Shown: positions 11,900-23,902 of the stretch, in pieces
Layout of the letters: each line of letters begins with the position of its first letter
How positions within the stretch are numbered: the first letter of the stretch is position 1
Origin: an uncultured Pelagibacteraceae bacterium
GTDB lineage: Bacteria > Pseudomonadota > Alphaproteobacteria > Pelagibacterales > Pelagibacteraceae
DNA: 39,509 nucleotides
Direction: 5' to 3'
NCBI GenBank assembly: GCA_902522365.1
Contig: CABYVH010000008.1
Location: 1 to 39,509, forward strand
Made by a program: the position numbers and the translations under genes
Notes under the pieces: model-generated
Database searches by the model: none
What the model was told of the DNA's origin: nothing
What the model saw: the letters and a program-made list of their open reading frames with translations, nothing else

Positions 11900-13809
11900 G
11901 CAATAATTATAAATTTCTAAATAATATCAATTTCCCTGATGATGTGAGAAAATTATCACAATCTGATATTAAAATTTTGGCAGACGAGGTTCGACAAGAA
12001 TTAATTGATGTTGTCTCTGAAACGGGAGGGCATTTAGGTGCTGGACTAGGAGTTGTAGAATTGACTGTTGTCTTACACTATATATTTAATACTCCTCATG
12101 ATAAATTAATTTGGGATGTAGGGCATCAAACTTATCCGCATAAAATATTAACTGGTAGAAAAAAACAAATAAGAACTCTTAGAAAAGGTGAAGGATTATC
12201 AGGTTTTACAAAAAGATCAGAAAGTGAGTATGATCCATTTGGTGCTGCTCATAGTTCAACTTCTATTTCATCTGCATTAGGAATGGCAGTAGCTAATAAG
12301 TTATCAAATAAATCAGGTAATGTAATTGCAGTCATAGGTGATGGGGCGATAAGTGCTGGTATGGCTTATGAGGCCATGAATAATGCAGGTGGAAGCAAAA
12401 CAAAGATGATTGTTGTTTTAAATGACAACGATATGTCAATTTCAAAACCTGTTGGTGCTATGAGAAAATATCTAGCAAAAATTTTATCTGGTAAAGTTTA
12501 CTTTAGTTTTAGAGAAACATTAAAATTAATTATATCTGCTTTTTCAAAAAGATTTAAAAATCAAGCTGGAAAAGCTGAAGATTTTTTAAGATCTGCAGTA
12601 ACTGGTGGAACATTATTTAATTCTATGGGATTTTACTATATCGGACCAATTGATGGACACGATATTGATTCAATGGTCTCAGTATTTAATAATGTAAAGG
12701 ATATTAATTATGATGGACCAATTTTAATCCATGTTAAAACTGAAAAAGGAAAAGGTTATTCGTTTGCTGAAAAATCAGAGGATAAATTTCATGGTGTTTC
12801 AAAATTTAATGTAAAAACAGGAGAACAAGAAAAGTCTAAATCTAATACTCCTTCTTATACAAAAGTATTCGCCAATTCATTAATCAAACATGCAGAAAAA
12901 GACAGTAAGGTCATTGGCATAACTGCCGCTATGCCATCAGGAACAGGGATGGATTTATTTGGAAAAAAATTTCCAGAAAGAATGTTTGATGTTGGGATAG
13001 CCGAGCAACATGCTGTTACTTTTGCTGCAGGTATGGCTACTGAAGGGTATAAACCTTACGCTGCAATATACTCAACATTCCTTCAAAGAGCTTACGATCA
13101 GGTCGTCCACGATGTTGCTATACAATCTTTGCCTGTTAGATTTGCAATCGACAGAGCTGGGTTAGTTGGTGCTGATGGTCCAACACATGCTGGATCTTTT
13201 GATATAACATACCTTTCAACATTACCAAATTTTGTGGTAATGGCTGCAAGTGATGAAGCCGAGCTTGTAAGAATGATAAATACATCAATGGATATAAACG
13301 ATAGACCATCAGCTTTTAGATATCCAAGGGGCAATGGTGTGGGAGTTCAATTACCTGAAATAACTGAGAAAATTGAGTTGGGTAAAGCAAAAATAATTAA
13401 GGAAGGAAAAAAAGTTGCAATTTTAAATTTTGGAGCAAGATTACAGGAGTGTATTGTGGCTTCCGAAAATTTAATAAAAAAAGGAATTGATATCTCTATT
13501 ATTGACGCAAGATTTGCAAAACCGTTAGATGAAAACTTAATATGGCAAATCGCTACAGAACACGAGGTTTTGATCACAATAGAAGAAGGTTCAATAGGGG
13601 GATTTGGATCTCACGTGAGCCAATTTTTAAGTGAAAAAAATTTATTAGACAGTAATCTTAAATTTAGATCAATGATATTGCCTGATAGATTTATTGATCA
13701 TGATAAACCAGAGCTAATGTATAAGTTTGCTAATTTAGACTCTATTGGTATTGAAAATAAAATATTAGATACGTTGAATTCAAAAGTTTTAATTAAAAAA
13801 TTTAATTAA
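11896..13809 (+). CDS. dxs: 1-deoxy-D-xylulose-5-phosphate synthase (GTG start)
   Basis: [21 protein letters not shown] motif, [15 protein letters not shown]-like [27 protein letters not shown]. Confidence 0.97.
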   Translation: MSNNYKFLNNINFPDDVRKLSQSDIKILADEVRQELIDVVSETGGHLGAGLGVVELTVVLHYIFNTPHDKLIWDVGHQTYPHKILTGRKKQIRTLRKGEGLSGFTKRSESEYDPFGAAHSSTSISSALGMAVANKLSNKSGNVIAVIGDGAISAGMAYEAMNNAGGSKTKMIVVLNDNDMSISKPVGAMRKYLAKILSGKVYFSFRETLKLIISAFSKRFKNQAGKAEDFLRSAVTGGTLFNSMGFYYIGPIDGHDIDSMVSVFNNVKDINYDGPILIHVKTEKGKGYSFAEKSEDKFHGVSKFNVKTGEQEKSKSNTPSYTKVFANSLIKHAEKDSKVIGITAAMPSGTGMDLFGKKFPERMFDVGIAEQHAVTFAAGMATEGYKPYAAIYSTFLQRAYDQVVHDVAIQSLPVRFAIDRAGLVGADGPTHAGSFDITYLSTLPNFVVMAASDEAELVRMINTSMDINDRPSAFRYPRGNGVGVQLPEITEKIELGKAKIIKEGKKVAILNFGARLQECIVASENLIKKGIDISIIDARFAKPLDENLIWQIATEHEVLITIEEGSIGGFGSHVSQFLSEKNLLDSNLKFRSMILPDRFIDHDKPELMYKFANLDSIGIENKILDTLNSKVLIKKFN

Positions 13810-14891
13810 TTTTTATTTTGAGCCGCATTCATTAAATAGTGATCAAGAATTACACAATGCATCATCGCCTCTCCTATTGGAACCGCTCTAATTCCAACAC
13901 ATGGGTCGTGTCTTCCTTTTACAGATATTGTCGTATTCTTCCCAAATCTATCGATTGTTTTCCTCGATGACAAAATAGATGATGTTGGTTTTACTGCAAA
14001 TGAAACATTAATTTCTTGTCCAGTAGATATTCCTCCAAGAATTCCTCCTGCATTATTTGATTTAAAACTAGTTTTACCTTTTTTTTTCAAAATTTCGTCA
14101 GAGTTTTCCTCACCAGTTAACATTGCAGAGTTCATTCCTGATCCAATATTTACACCCTTTACAGCATTAATGCTCATCATTGCTGCCGCAAGATCCATAT
14201 CTAATTTTGAGTATATTGGCGCTCCAAGTCCTAAAGGAACTCCTCTTGCTCTAACTTCAATTATTGCTCCACAAGAAGATCCAGCTTTTCTTATCCCAAG
14301 TAAATATTTTTCCCAAAGTTTAATCACAGTTTTATCAGGACAAAAAAATGGGTTACTAGAAATTGTTTTGTCTTTCCATTTCTTTAAGTCACATCCTAAT
14401 ATCCCTAATTGTGTAACAGCACCAACAGCTTGATACTTATTTCCAATTTTACTTTTCAAAACAACTTTTGCAATAGCGCCCGCCGCAACTCTAGCTGCAG
14501 TCTCGCGAGCAGATTGTCTTCCACCACCTCTGTAATCCCGGATACCGTATTTTTTGAAATAAGTATAATCTGCATGTCCTGGTCTAAATTTATTCTTTAT
14601 TGTCTCATAGTCTCTAGATCTCATATCTTTATTATAAATTATTAAGGAAATTGGAGTTCCAGTTGTTCTACCCTCAAAAACACCAGATAAAATATTAATT
14701 TTGTCGTCCTCTTTTCTTTGAGTTGTAAATTTAGATTGTCCTGGTTTTCTTTTATTAAGTTCTTTTTGTATATTACTTTCTTTTATTGGAATATTTGGAG
14801 GGCAGCCATCTACAACGCATCCAATAGCTGGACCATGTGACTCTCCCCAAGTGGTAAACCTAAATAACTTTCCAAAAGTATTAAATGACAT
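13806..14891 (-). CDS. aroC: Chorismate synthase
   Basis: [27 protein letters not shown] start; [22 protein letters not shown]. Confidence 0.97.
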   Translation of the reverse strand: MSFNTFGKLFRFTTWGESHGPAIGCVVDGCPPNIPIKESNIQKELNKRKPGQSKFTTQRKEDDKINILSGVFEGRTTGTPISLIIYNKDMRSRDYETIKNKFRPGHADYTYFKKYGIRDYRGGGRQSARETAARVAAGAIAKVVLKSKIGNKYQAVGAVTQLGILGCDLKKWKDKTISSNPFFCPDKTVIKLWEKYLLGIRKAGSSCGAIIEVRARGVPLGLGAPIYSKLDMDLAAAMMSINAVKGVNIGSGMNSAMLTGEENSDEILKKKGKTSFKSNNAGGILGGISTGQEINVSFAVKPTSSILSSRKTIDRFGKNTTISVKGRHDPCVGIRAVPIGEAMMHCVILDHYLMNAAQNKN

Positions 14892-14923
14892 TATTTTAAT
14901 GTATAAATTATTTTTTTAAATTT

Positions 14924-15547
14924 ATGAACGAAAAAAACTCACTTGGACTAAATCTTTGCTTTAAAGAACATAATAATCCAATAAAACTTTTTGAAGAATG
15001 GTTCAATAAAGCAAAAAAAACAGAAATTAATGATCCAAACGCATTTGCAGTTGGAACTGTAAATAAAAATGGGTTTCCAACAGTTAGAATGGTGCTTCTT
15101 AAAGATTTTGATAAAAATGGATTTGTTTTTTATACAAACCTTAATAGTGATAAAAGCAAAGCAATCAGAAATACCTCAAAAATTTCGATGTGCTTTCATT
15201 GGAAAAGTTTGCAAAGGCAAATTAGAATAGTTGGCGTTGCATCTAAAGTATCAAAAAAAGAAGCTGATGATTATTATAATTCAAGAGCTTATGGAAGCAG
15301 AATAGGTGCTTGGGCCTCAAAGCAAAGTTCTATTTTAAAACAAAGACAAGATTTATATAAGTCCATTGAGGAATTTAAGAAAAAATATCCAAATAAAAAT
15401 AATATACCACGTCCTGAACATTGGTCTGGTTGGAGAATTAAACCAAAGGAAATTGAATTTTGGCTAGATGGACAGAATCGAATTCATGAAAGGTTAAAAT
15501 ATATTAGATTACCCAAAAAATGGAAAAAAGTATTGTTAAGTCCTTAA
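14924..15547 (+). CDS. pdxH: Pyridoxamine 5'-phosphate oxidase
   Basis: NGFPTVRMVLLKDFDKNGFVFYTN and C-terminal PEHWSGWRIKPKEIEFW...RIHERLKY. Confidence 0.95.
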   Translation: MNEKNSLGLNLCFKEHNNPIKLFEEWFNKAKKTEINDPNAFAVGTVNKNGFPTVRMVLLKDFDKNGFVFYTNLNSDKSKAIRNTSKISMCFHWKSLQRQIRIVGVASKVSKKEADDYYNSRAYGSRIGAWASKQSSILKQRQDLYKSIEEFKKKYPNKNNIPRPEHWSGWRIKPKEIEFWLDGQNRIHERLKYIRLPKKWKKVLLSP

Positions 15548-16557
15548 AAATTTCTTTCAATACTAAAAGAAGTTAATTTTTTTAATATATTTTTTTCTTC
15601 AGACTCTTCAAATACACTTAAAGAATTAGAAGCTAAATTAATATAATGTTCTGCTTTTTTATAACACTCATTAATAATATTATTTTTTTTTATTAGAACT
15701 AGGACATGTTCCAAATCTTTCTTTTCACGAATATCTTTTTCAAAAAAAGATTTTAATTTTTCTTTTTCAAACTTATCAACTTTTTGATAAAGTAAAATCA
15801 TAGGTAAAGTCACTTTACCTTCATAAAAGTCATTGCCGATATTTTTTCCAAACAATTTTAATTCAGAATTATAGTCTAATGTGTCATCTGCTATTTGAAA
15901 TGTAAGCCCTAAGTTTTTTCCATAAAATTCTAAAGCATTTTTATATTTGAAATCTTTTTCAGCAATAATTGCGCCAACTTTAGTAGCTGCTGCAAATAAA
16001 GAAGCTGTTTTTGATGAAATAATATTTAGATATGTTTCTTCCAAGATATCTATTTCTTTATTGTGTTGTAACTGAAGAACTTCACCTTGGGCAATTTCAG
16101 ATGATGTAGTTGCTAAAAGTTTTAATAGTTCTAAATTCCCGTCCTCTACCATCATTTCAAAACATTTACTAAGTAAATAATCACCTACCAAAATTGATGA
16201 ATGATTGCCCCAAATTGTATTAAGTGTTTTTTTACCTCGTCTAATGTCAGCACTATCTATTACATCGTCGTGCATTAAAGTAGCTGCATGTATAAGTTCT
16301 ACACAAGCGGCAAGATTTACATCTCTTAATCCTTTTTGATATTCACAAATTTTAGCACATTGTAAGGTTAAGAGTGCTCTTAGTCTTTTTCCACCAGTTT
16401 TTAAGTGATACTTGGTCATCTTTTGAACCAATTCAACTTTACTTGCTAGTCTAGAATTGATTTTTTCTTCAACTAGAATCAATTTATCATCAACCGAATT
16501 TTTTAAATCTGCATATGAATTATTAATTTGTTTTTTTAGCTGTATTACAGTTCCCAT
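15544..16557 (-). CDS. ispB: Long-chain polyprenyl diphosphate synthase (octaprenyl-type)
   Basis: LMHDDVIDSADIRRGKKTLN and FQIADDTLDY motifs. Confidence 0.87.
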   Translation of the reverse strand: MGTVIQLKKQINNSYADLKNSVDDKLILVEEKINSRLASKVELVQKMTKYHLKTGGKRLRALLTLQCAKICEYQKGLRDVNLAACVELIHAATLMHDDVIDSADIRRGKKTLNTIWGNHSSILVGDYLLSKCFEMMVEDGNLELLKLLATTSSEIAQGEVLQLQHNKEIDILEETYLNIISSKTASLFAAATKVGAIIAEKDFKYKNALEFYGKNLGLTFQIADDTLDYNSELKLFGKNIGNDFYEGKVTLPMILLYQKVDKFEKEKLKSFFEKDIREKKDLEHVLVLIKKNNIINECYKKAEHYINLASNSLSVFEESEEKNILKKLTSFSIERNF

Positions 16558-16667
16558 TAATTAAAACTATTATATCCAATTTATTAATATACTTATCAAT
16601 TGACGCACCTTATTCTTTAATTATAACTAGGGTATATAATATATTTAAAAAACTTATAACAATTCTA

Positions 16668-17477
16668 ATGTTCTCATTTTTGAAAAAAAAAAAGATAGTA
16701 AGTCACCTAAAATTATCAGGGGTTATAGGAAATGTTGGAAGGTTCAGGCAAGGAATAGAATATTCAAGTGAAGAAGAAATTATAAAAAAGGCTTTTTCAG
16801 TAAAGAAAACATTAGCCGTTGCAATTACAATTAATTCACCTGGTGGATCCCCAGTACAATCACATTTGATATATAAATTAATAAAAGAACAATCTAAGAA
16901 AAGAAAAAAAAAAGTAATTATTTTTGCTGAGGATGTGGCAGCATCTGGAGGATATCTTATTGCATGTGCTGGTGATGAAATTTATGCTAACTCAAGCTCA
17001 ATCATAGGATCTATCGGAGTTATTTCTGCTTCATTTGGTTTTAAAAATTTAATTGAAAAAATTGGGATTGAAAGAAGAGTTTACACTGCTGGAAAAAATA
17101 AAAGCACTTTAGATCCTTTTTTGGATGAAAAAGAAGAGGATATTAATCGTTTAAAAAATATCCAATTAGAAATTCATCAAGATTTTATAGATGTTGTTGA
17201 AGAGAGCAGAAAAGAAAAACTAAACAAAAACTCTGGTATTGAACTTTTCTCTGGAGAATTTTGGACAGGAAAAAAAGCCAAAGAATTAGGTCTAATCGAT
17301 GGAATAGGAAATGCAGATCAAATATTAAGAGAGAAATACGGAGATGATTTAGAAATTAAGAAATTTGGAAAAAGTAAAGGATGGTTATCAAAAAAGCTAT
17401 CATCTTCTGAAAATTATACTGATAAAGTAATTAGTGTATTAGAAGAAAGATCAATCTGGCAAAGGTATGGTCTCTAA
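16668..17477 (+). CDS. S49-family signal peptide peptidase (SppA/SohB-like)
   Basis: [40 protein letters not shown]. Confidence 0.9.
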   Translation: MFSFLKKKKIVSHLKLSGVIGNVGRFRQGIEYSSEEEIIKKAFSVKKTLAVAITINSPGGSPVQSHLIYKLIKEQSKKRKKKVIIFAEDVAASGGYLIACAGDEIYANSSSIIGSIGVISASFGFKNLIEKIGIERRVYTAGKNKSTLDPFLDEKEEDINRLKNIQLEIHQDFIDVVEESRKEKLNKNSGIELFSGEFWTGKKAKELGLIDGIGNADQILREKYGDDLEIKKFGKSKGWLSKKLSSSENYTDKVISVLEERSIWQRYGL

Positions 17478-18339
17478 AATAAAAAAAAAAACTTTATCTT
17501 TTCAAGATACAATCTTTAACTTACAAAAGTACTGGTCTAAAAAAGGTTGTGTAATATTACAACCGTACGATCAAGAGGTCGGTGCTGGGACATTCCATCC
17601 AGCAACCACTTTAAGATCGCTTGGCCCAAAACCATGGAAAACTGCATATGTTCAACCATCACGCCGCCCGACTGACGGAAGATATGGTGACAACCCTAAT
17701 AGATTGCAACATTACTATCAATTCCAAGTTTTAATTAAACCTTCACCAAAAGAAATAAAAAAGATGTATTTAAATAGCTTGTCATCAATAGGTATTAATC
17801 ATGAGGAACACGATGTAAGGTTTGTCGAAGATGACTGGGAAAGTCCTACATTAGGAGCGGCAGGTCTTGGATGGGAAGTTTGGTGTGATGGAATGGAAGT
17901 TACACAATTTACGTATTTCCAACAAATGGCTGGAGTTGAATGTAAACCTGTATCTGTTGAAATTACATATGGATTAGAGAGATTGTGCATGTTTATTCAA
18001 AACAAAAAAAGTGTTTTTGAATTAATTTGGAATGATGAAGGAATTACTTACAAAGATGTTTTTTATCAGTCAGAGAAAGAATTTTCAGCATATAATTTTG
18101 AATATGCCAATACTGATAATTTATTTAAAATATTTGAAATGCTTGAAGAAGAATCGAAATTATTAGTTGAAAAAAAAATTTCTCTTCCAGCTTATGATCA
18201 ATGTTTAAAATGTAGTCATGTCTTCAATATTTTAGATGCAAGAGGGGTGATTAGCGTAGCACAAAGATCTGAATATATTGCAAGAATACGGGAACTAACT
18301 AAATCAATTGGGAAAGTTTGGATTGAAAGCCAAAGTTAA
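17467..18339 (+). CDS. glyQ: Glycyl-tRNA synthetase alpha subunit
   Basis: [46 protein letters not shown]. Confidence 0.98.
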   Translation: MVSKIKKKTLSFQDTIFNLQKYWSKKGCVILQPYDQEVGAGTFHPATTLRSLGPKPWKTAYVQPSRRPTDGRYGDNPNRLQHYYQFQVLIKPSPKEIKKMYLNSLSSIGINHEEHDVRFVEDDWESPTLGAAGLGWEVWCDGMEVTQFTYFQQMAGVECKPVSVEITYGLERLCMFIQNKKSVFELIWNDEGITYKDVFYQSEKEFSAYNFEYANTDNLFKIFEMLEEESKLLVEKKISLPAYDQCLKCSHVFNILDARGVISVAQRSEYIARIRELTKSIGKVWIESQS

Positions 18340-20402
18340 TGTCAGAATTATTTGTAGAGTTATTTAGTGAGGAAATTCCCGCAAGGCTTCAAATAAATGC
18401 AAGGAATGGATTAAAAAAAAATATTAAAAATTTTTTTGTTGATAACCAAATCAAATTCAATGAAAATTTCAATGTTTATTCAACACCAAATAGATTAGTT
18501 CTACATGTTGATAAAATCCCTAATGAAATCCAATTAAGCTCAGAGGAAATTAAAGGCCCAAATGTTAATGCTCCTGAAAAAGCATTAGAGGGATTTATTA
18601 GATCAAACAATACGATATTAGAAAAAATCTTTAAAAAAAATACTGAGAAAGGTGAATTCTATTTTTTTAATAAAGAGTCTAGAAAAATAAAAGTTTCAGA
18701 TTTACTAGAAAAAAACTTAAGTGAAATCTTCAAAAAGATTGCTTGGAATAAATCAATGAAATGGGCAAATTATGATCTTTATTGGGGAAGACCTCTTAAA
18801 TCTATTTTAGCAATATTTAATAAAAAACCTCTAAATTTTGATTTTAACCACATAAATAGCTCCAACAAAACTTTTATAGATAAATCACTAGAAGAAGGTA
18901 TGAAAATTTTTAACGACTTTCATTCGTATTTAAAATTTTTTAAACAAAAAGGTATTTTAATTGATCAAGATTTAAGAAAAAAAATAATACAAAATAAGAT
19001 TAATGAAATAATTAATAAAAAAAATTTAAAAATCGAACAGAATGAAAGGCTTATAGATGAAATAGTAAATATAGTTGAAAAGCCGGCGGTAATTGTTTGT
19101 GATTTTGACAAAAAATTTTTAAATATACCAAGTGAAATATTGATTACGACTATGCAGAGTCATCAAAAATATTTACCAATTTTTGACAAAAAAAATAATC
19201 TTACAAATAATTTTTTCGTAGTTTCAGATATAAAAGACACTAAAGGATTTGTTAAATTAGGAAATGAGAGAGTGATTGAAGCAAGATTAAGCGATGCTGA
19301 GTTTTTTTGGGAAAAAAATAAAACCCAAAATTTAGTTAAACAAGTAGATAAATTAAAAAATGTAAATTATTTTAAAGGTTTAGGATCTTACTTTGACAAA
19401 ATTCAGCGTATGAGAAAGTTATCATCATTAATTTCTGATGATTTTTTAATTAGTAAAGATAAAATTGAAATAGCTTCATCAATTTGTAAAGTTGATTTAA
19501 TGTCTGATCTTGTTGGAGAGTTTCCAGAACTCCAAGGCATTGTTGGGGGTCATTTTGCAAGGTTTCAAGGGTTTGATAAAGAAGTTTGTCTTGCTGTATC
19601 TGAACAATATTTGCCTAACGGGATGGAAAGCAAATTACCAAAAAAAATGTACAGTGTTGCTTTATCTATAAGTGATAAACTAGACTCGTTAGTTGGCTTT
19701 TTTGGAATTAATCTGAAACCTACTAGCTCAAAAGACCCATATGCCATAAGAAGAATGGCTATAAGTCTTGTCAGATTAATTGTTGAAAATGAAATAAAAA
19801 TCAAACTAAAAGATTTAATTGTTTACACCTGTTCAGTATATAGAGACCAGGGCTATGAATTTGATATTAAAAAGATACAAAACGAATTAAGTGATTTTAT
19901 AATTGAAAGATTAAAAAATTACTTAAAAGAAAAAAAAATAAGACAAGATATAATTGAAAGTTCAACATTTTTGCTTGGATTAGATGATATGTTAAAGTCT
20001 TATAAAAAATCTTTATGTTTAAATAAAAATATTAAAAAAGAAATCGGCTTTGAAACTATTGCAGCATACAAAAGATCTTTAAATATATTAAATACTGAAG
20101 AAAAAATGTCTACTGAATCCCTTGGTTTTGCGGATCCAGGTTTATTTAAAAATGATTATGAGAAAAAATTATATAAAAAAATTAATGAAATAAGAAAATA
20201 TTTTTTGAGTGTTGGGAAAGACGAAAATTACGAAGAGACTTTAAAAATCTTATCAAGTATTAAGAAAGAGGTAAACGATTTTTTTGATAATGTTATTGTT
20301 AATGATGAAGATATAATAATTAAAAAAAATAGATTAGAACTATTAAATATGTTGTGTAAAACTTTTGATAACTATTTTAATTTTTCAAAAATAGAAGCCT
20401 AG
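18339..20402 (+). CDS. glyS: Glycyl-tRNA synthetase beta subunit
   Basis: LFVELFSEEIPARLQ start; PLKSILAIF; ADLEGEFPELQG-like DLVGEFPELQGIVGGHFA; adjacent to glyQ. Confidence 0.96.
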   Translation: MSELFVELFSEEIPARLQINARNGLKKNIKNFFVDNQIKFNENFNVYSTPNRLVLHVDKIPNEIQLSSEEIKGPNVNAPEKALEGFIRSNNTILEKIFKKNTEKGEFYFFNKESRKIKVSDLLEKNLSEIFKKIAWNKSMKWANYDLYWGRPLKSILAIFNKKPLNFDFNHINSSNKTFIDKSLEEGMKIFNDFHSYLKFFKQKGILIDQDLRKKIIQNKINEIINKKNLKIEQNERLIDEIVNIVEKPAVIVCDFDKKFLNIPSEILITTMQSHQKYLPIFDKKNNLTNNFFVVSDIKDTKGFVKLGNERVIEARLSDAEFFWEKNKTQNLVKQVDKLKNVNYFKGLGSYFDKIQRMRKLSSLISDDFLISKDKIEIASSICKVDLMSDLVGEFPELQGIVGGHFARFQGFDKEVCLAVSEQYLPNGMESKLPKKMYSVALSISDKLDSLVGFFGINLKPTSSKDPYAIRRMAISLVRLIVENEIKIKLKDLIVYTCSVYRDQGYEFDIKKIQNELSDFIIERLKNYLKEKKIRQDIIESSTFLLGLDDMLKSYKKSLCLNKNIKKEIGFETIAAYKRSLNILNTEEKMSTESLGFADPGLFKNDYEKKLYKKINEIRKYFLSVGKDENYEETLKILSSIKKEVNDFFDNVIVNDEDIIIKKNRLELLNMLCKTFDNYFNFSKIEA

Positions 20403-20403
20403 T

Positions 20404-23064
20404 ATGAAAAAATTTATATTTAATTTTAAATCAAATAAAATAAAAAAAATTAAACTACCAAAAAATATTCTTGGTGGCAAAGGTGCAAATCTTTCTGAGA
20501 TGGGAAGAATGGGGCTACCTGTACCCCCTGGTTTTACAATATCAACAGGGGTATGCGATTTATTTTATAAGAATAAAAAAAAATTAAATAAAAAAATTCT
20601 TAATGAAATAAATAAAGAATTAAAATTTATTGAAAAAGACTCAGGAAAAAAATTCGGAGATTTAAAAAATCCTCTTCTAGTTTCTGTAAGATCTGGAGCT
20701 AGGGTTTCTATGCCTGGTATGATGGATACAATTTTAAATCTAGGCCTAAATGATAATACAGTAATAGCACTTGCAAAAAAAACTTCAAATTTAAGATTTG
20801 CAAATGATAGCTATAGGCGTTTTATTCAAATGTATTCTAGTGTTGTATTGGGAATAGAAAGTTATCACTTTGAGGATATAATCGAGAACTATAAGTTAAC
20901 AAAAGGAGTATTATTAGACACAGAATTAGATGAGTATGACTGGCAAGCTTTAATAAAAGATTTTAAAAACATAGTGAAAGAAAAAACAAAAAAAGATTTT
21001 CCTCAAAGTGTCAAAGAACAACTGGTGGGAGCTATAAGTGCTGTTTTTTTATCTTGGGAAAGCCACAGAGCAAAAGTCTATAGAAAATTAAATCAAATAC
21101 CGTCTAATTGGGGTACAGCAGTTAATGTACAATCAATGGTTTTTGGAAATATGGGAAATGATTGTGCAACTGGTGTAGTCTTTACTAGAAATCCATCAGA
21201 TGGATCAAAAAATATTTATGGAGAATATTTAATAAATGCGCAAGGAGAGGATGTTGTTGCTGGAACTAGAACACCACAACATATTACAAAAAAAGCTAGA
21301 GTTGAATCAAAAGAAACTCTTAAGTCAATGGAGGAGGCAATGCCAAAGACATACAAGCAACTGAAAAATATATTAATCAAATTAGAAAAACATTACAAAG
21401 ATATGCAGGATGTTGAGTTTACAGTTGAAAATAAAAAACTTTGGATGCTTCAAACACGCTCTGGAAAACGAACAGCTAAATCTGCTGTAAAAATAGCTGT
21501 AGATATGGTTAATGAAAAGTTGATTACTAAAAAAGATGCAATATTACGAATAGAACCAAGTTCTTTAGACACTTTGCTTCATCCAACTTTAGATGAGAAA
21601 GCAAACTTAGAAGTAATTGGGTCTGGCTTACCCGCATCACCCGGTGCTGCAAGTGGAAAAGTTGTTTTTACGTCCGAGGAGGCCGAAAGACTAAATAGTA
21701 TGATGCAAAGTACAATATTAGTTCGTGTAGAGACTTCGCCAGAAGATATACATGGTATGCATGCAGCAAAAGGAATTCTTACCTCAAGAGGAGGTATGAC
21801 AAGTCATGCTGCAGTAGTTGCTAGAGGGATGGGACGACCATGTGTTTCTGGATCTAGTGAAATAGAAATTGATTATGAAAACAAATTATTCAAAACAAAC
21901 AATAAAGTAATTAAAGAGGGAGAAATAATTACAATTGATGGTTCAACAGGCAGAATAATTATTGGCGAGATAAAAACAGTTAAACCAGAAATATCAGGTG
22001 ATTTCTCAAAAATAATGAGTTGGTCTGATGATTTCAGAAAATTAAAAATTAGATCTAATTCGGAGACGCCATTAGACAGTAAAACTGCTAGAGAATTTGG
22101 TGCAGAGGGTATTGGTTTGTGTAGAACTGAACATATGTTTTTTGAGGAGGAAAGAATTCTATCAGTAAGAGAAATGATATTATCAAAAACAATTCAAGAT
22201 CGATCTAATGCACTTAAAAAGCTATTACCACATCAAAAAAAGGATTTTATTGAAATATTTAAAATTATGAGAGGTTTACCAGTAACAGTAAGGTTGCTTG
22301 ACCCACCACTACATGAATTTTTGCCAAAAAGTAATATCGAAATTAATGATGTTGCAGTTTCACTAAATATTCCTATTAAAGAACTTGAAGTTAGAATTTC
22401 AGAACTTCATGAACAAAATCCAATGCTAGGTCATAGAGGTTGTAGATTGGCAATTTCATTCCCCGAAATTTATGAGATGCAGTGTACGGCAATTTTTGAA
22501 GCTTTAGTGGAATGTAAAAAACAAAAAATCCAATCAACTATGCCTGAAATCATGATCCCTTTAGTTTCAACAGAAGCAGAAATAAAAATTATGAAAGATT
22601 TAGTCATTAGGGTTGCAAAAAAAGTTCAAGATGAGAATAAAATTAAAATTGACTTTTTAGTTGGAACAATGATTGAATTGCCAAGAGCAGCAATAAAGGC
22701 AAAAGATATCGCTAAACACGCTGAATTTTTTAGTTTTGGAACAAATGATTTAACTCAAACTACATTTGGAATTAGTAGAGATGATAGTGGTAAATTCCTT
22801 AATGATTATATCGAGAACAAAATTTTTGATATTGATCCTTTTGTATCAATTGATGAAGGAGTTGGAGACTTAATAAAAATCGCAACTGATAAAGGCAGAA
22901 AACAAAACAAAAAAATTAAACTTGGAATTTGTGGTGAGCATGGTGGAGATCCTAAAAGTATAGAATTTTGTGCAAAAACTGGATTAGATTATGTTTCTTG
23001 TTCACCTTACAGAGTTCCAGTTGCAAGATTAGCAGCAGCACAGGCTCAAATAAGAAAAAATTAA
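20404..23064 (+). CDS. ppdK: Pyruvate, phosphate dikinase
   Basis: LGGKGANLSEMGRMGLPVPPGFTIST; GGMTSHAAVVARGMGRPCV catalytic His; GLDYVSCSPYRVPVARLAAAQA. Confidence 0.97.
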   Translation: MKKFIFNFKSNKIKKIKLPKNILGGKGANLSEMGRMGLPVPPGFTISTGVCDLFYKNKKKLNKKILNEINKELKFIEKDSGKKFGDLKNPLLVSVRSGARVSMPGMMDTILNLGLNDNTVIALAKKTSNLRFANDSYRRFIQMYSSVVLGIESYHFEDIIENYKLTKGVLLDTELDEYDWQALIKDFKNIVKEKTKKDFPQSVKEQLVGAISAVFLSWESHRAKVYRKLNQIPSNWGTAVNVQSMVFGNMGNDCATGVVFTRNPSDGSKNIYGEYLINAQGEDVVAGTRTPQHITKKARVESKETLKSMEEAMPKTYKQLKNILIKLEKHYKDMQDVEFTVENKKLWMLQTRSGKRTAKSAVKIAVDMVNEKLITKKDAILRIEPSSLDTLLHPTLDEKANLEVIGSGLPASPGAASGKVVFTSEEAERLNSMMQSTILVRVETSPEDIHGMHAAKGILTSRGGMTSHAAVVARGMGRPCVSGSSEIEIDYENKLFKTNNKVIKEGEIITIDGSTGRIIIGEIKTVKPEISGDFSKIMSWSDDFRKLKIRSNSETPLDSKTAREFGAEGIGLCRTEHMFFEEERILSVREMILSKTIQDRSNALKKLLPHQKKDFIEIFKIMRGLPVTVRLLDPPLHEFLPKSNIEINDVAVSLNIPIKELEVRISELHEQNPMLGHRGCRLAISFPEIYEMQCTAIFEALVECKKQKIQSTMPEIMIPLVSTEAEIKIMKDLVIRVAKKVQDENKIKIDFLVGTMIELPRAAIKAKDIAKHAEFFSFGTNDLTQTTFGISRDDSGKFLNDYIENKIFDIDPFVSIDEGVGDLIKIATDKGRKQNKKIKLGICGEHGGDPKSIEFCAKTGLDYVSCSPYRVPVARLAAAQAQIRKN

Positions 23065-23897
23065 ATCTCTAATTTTAAATCTAAAGCTTGAATACTATGT
23101 GTTAATTCACCTACCGATATTCTATCAACGTTTGTTGCAGCAAGTTTTTTTACATTTTTTAAAGTTATTCCCCCAGAGGCTTCAGTCTCATATTTGCCTT
23201 TTGTATACTTAATAGCCATCCCTAGAGTTTTTGGACTCATATTATCAAACAGAACTGTATTAAAATTAAGTCCATTTATTTTTTTAAATTGCTTCAAAGT
23301 ATCAACTTCTACAGTAATTTTTCTTTTTTTTTTATTTTTAATTGCCTTTTTCACTATTTCCTCAAATTTTTTTGATGAGGCTAGATGATTATCCTTAATT
23401 AAAAATTCGTCACTTAAATTAAACCTGTGGTTAGTACCACCTCCTAGATTTACGGCATATTTTTGAATAACTCTTAGATTGGGAATTGTTTTTCTAGTGC
23501 AACAAATTTTTGTTTTCACGCCTACTTTTTTAACAAATTTATCAGTTTTAGTTGCAATACCAGAGATATGAGAGAGAAAATTTAGAGCAACTCTTTCTCC
23601 AATTAATATATTTTTAATTTTACCTTCAATTACAGCAATTAGAGATCCTTTACTAATTTTTGATCCTTCTTTTTTTTTTATACGAAATTTAATATTTCTA
23701 TCTAATAAATTAAATGTTTGTTTAGCAAATTCTAATCCACCTATAATACCTTTTTCATTACTTATTAGTTTAACTTTTGAAATTGAATTATTATTTAATA
23801 GATTTGTTGTAATATCCCCCGAAGGATATAGGTCTTCATTAAGAGCTAACTTACAGGTTGATCGGATAAAATTTTTACTTAATTGAATTTTTGGCAC
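23061..23897 (-). CDS. nadC: Nicotinate-nucleotide pyrophosphorylase (carboxylating)
   Basis: EDLYPSGDITTNLL, CTRKTIPNLRVIQKYAVNLGGGTNHRFNLSDEFLIKDNH, EASGGI. Confidence 0.96.
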   Translation of the reverse strand: MPKIQLSKNFIRSTCKLALNEDLYPSGDITTNLLNNNSISKVKLISNEKGIIGGLEFAKQTFNLLDRNIKFRIKKKEGSKISKGSLIAVIEGKIKNILIGERVALNFLSHISGIATKTDKFVKKVGVKTKICCTRKTIPNLRVIQKYAVNLGGGTNHRFNLSDEFLIKDNHLASSKKFEEIVKKAIKNKKKRKITVEVDTLKQFKKINGLNFNTVLFDNMSPKTLGMAIKYTKGKYETEASGGITLKNVKKLAATNVDRISVGELTHSIQALDLKLEI

Positions 23898-23902
23898 AGA
23901 AT

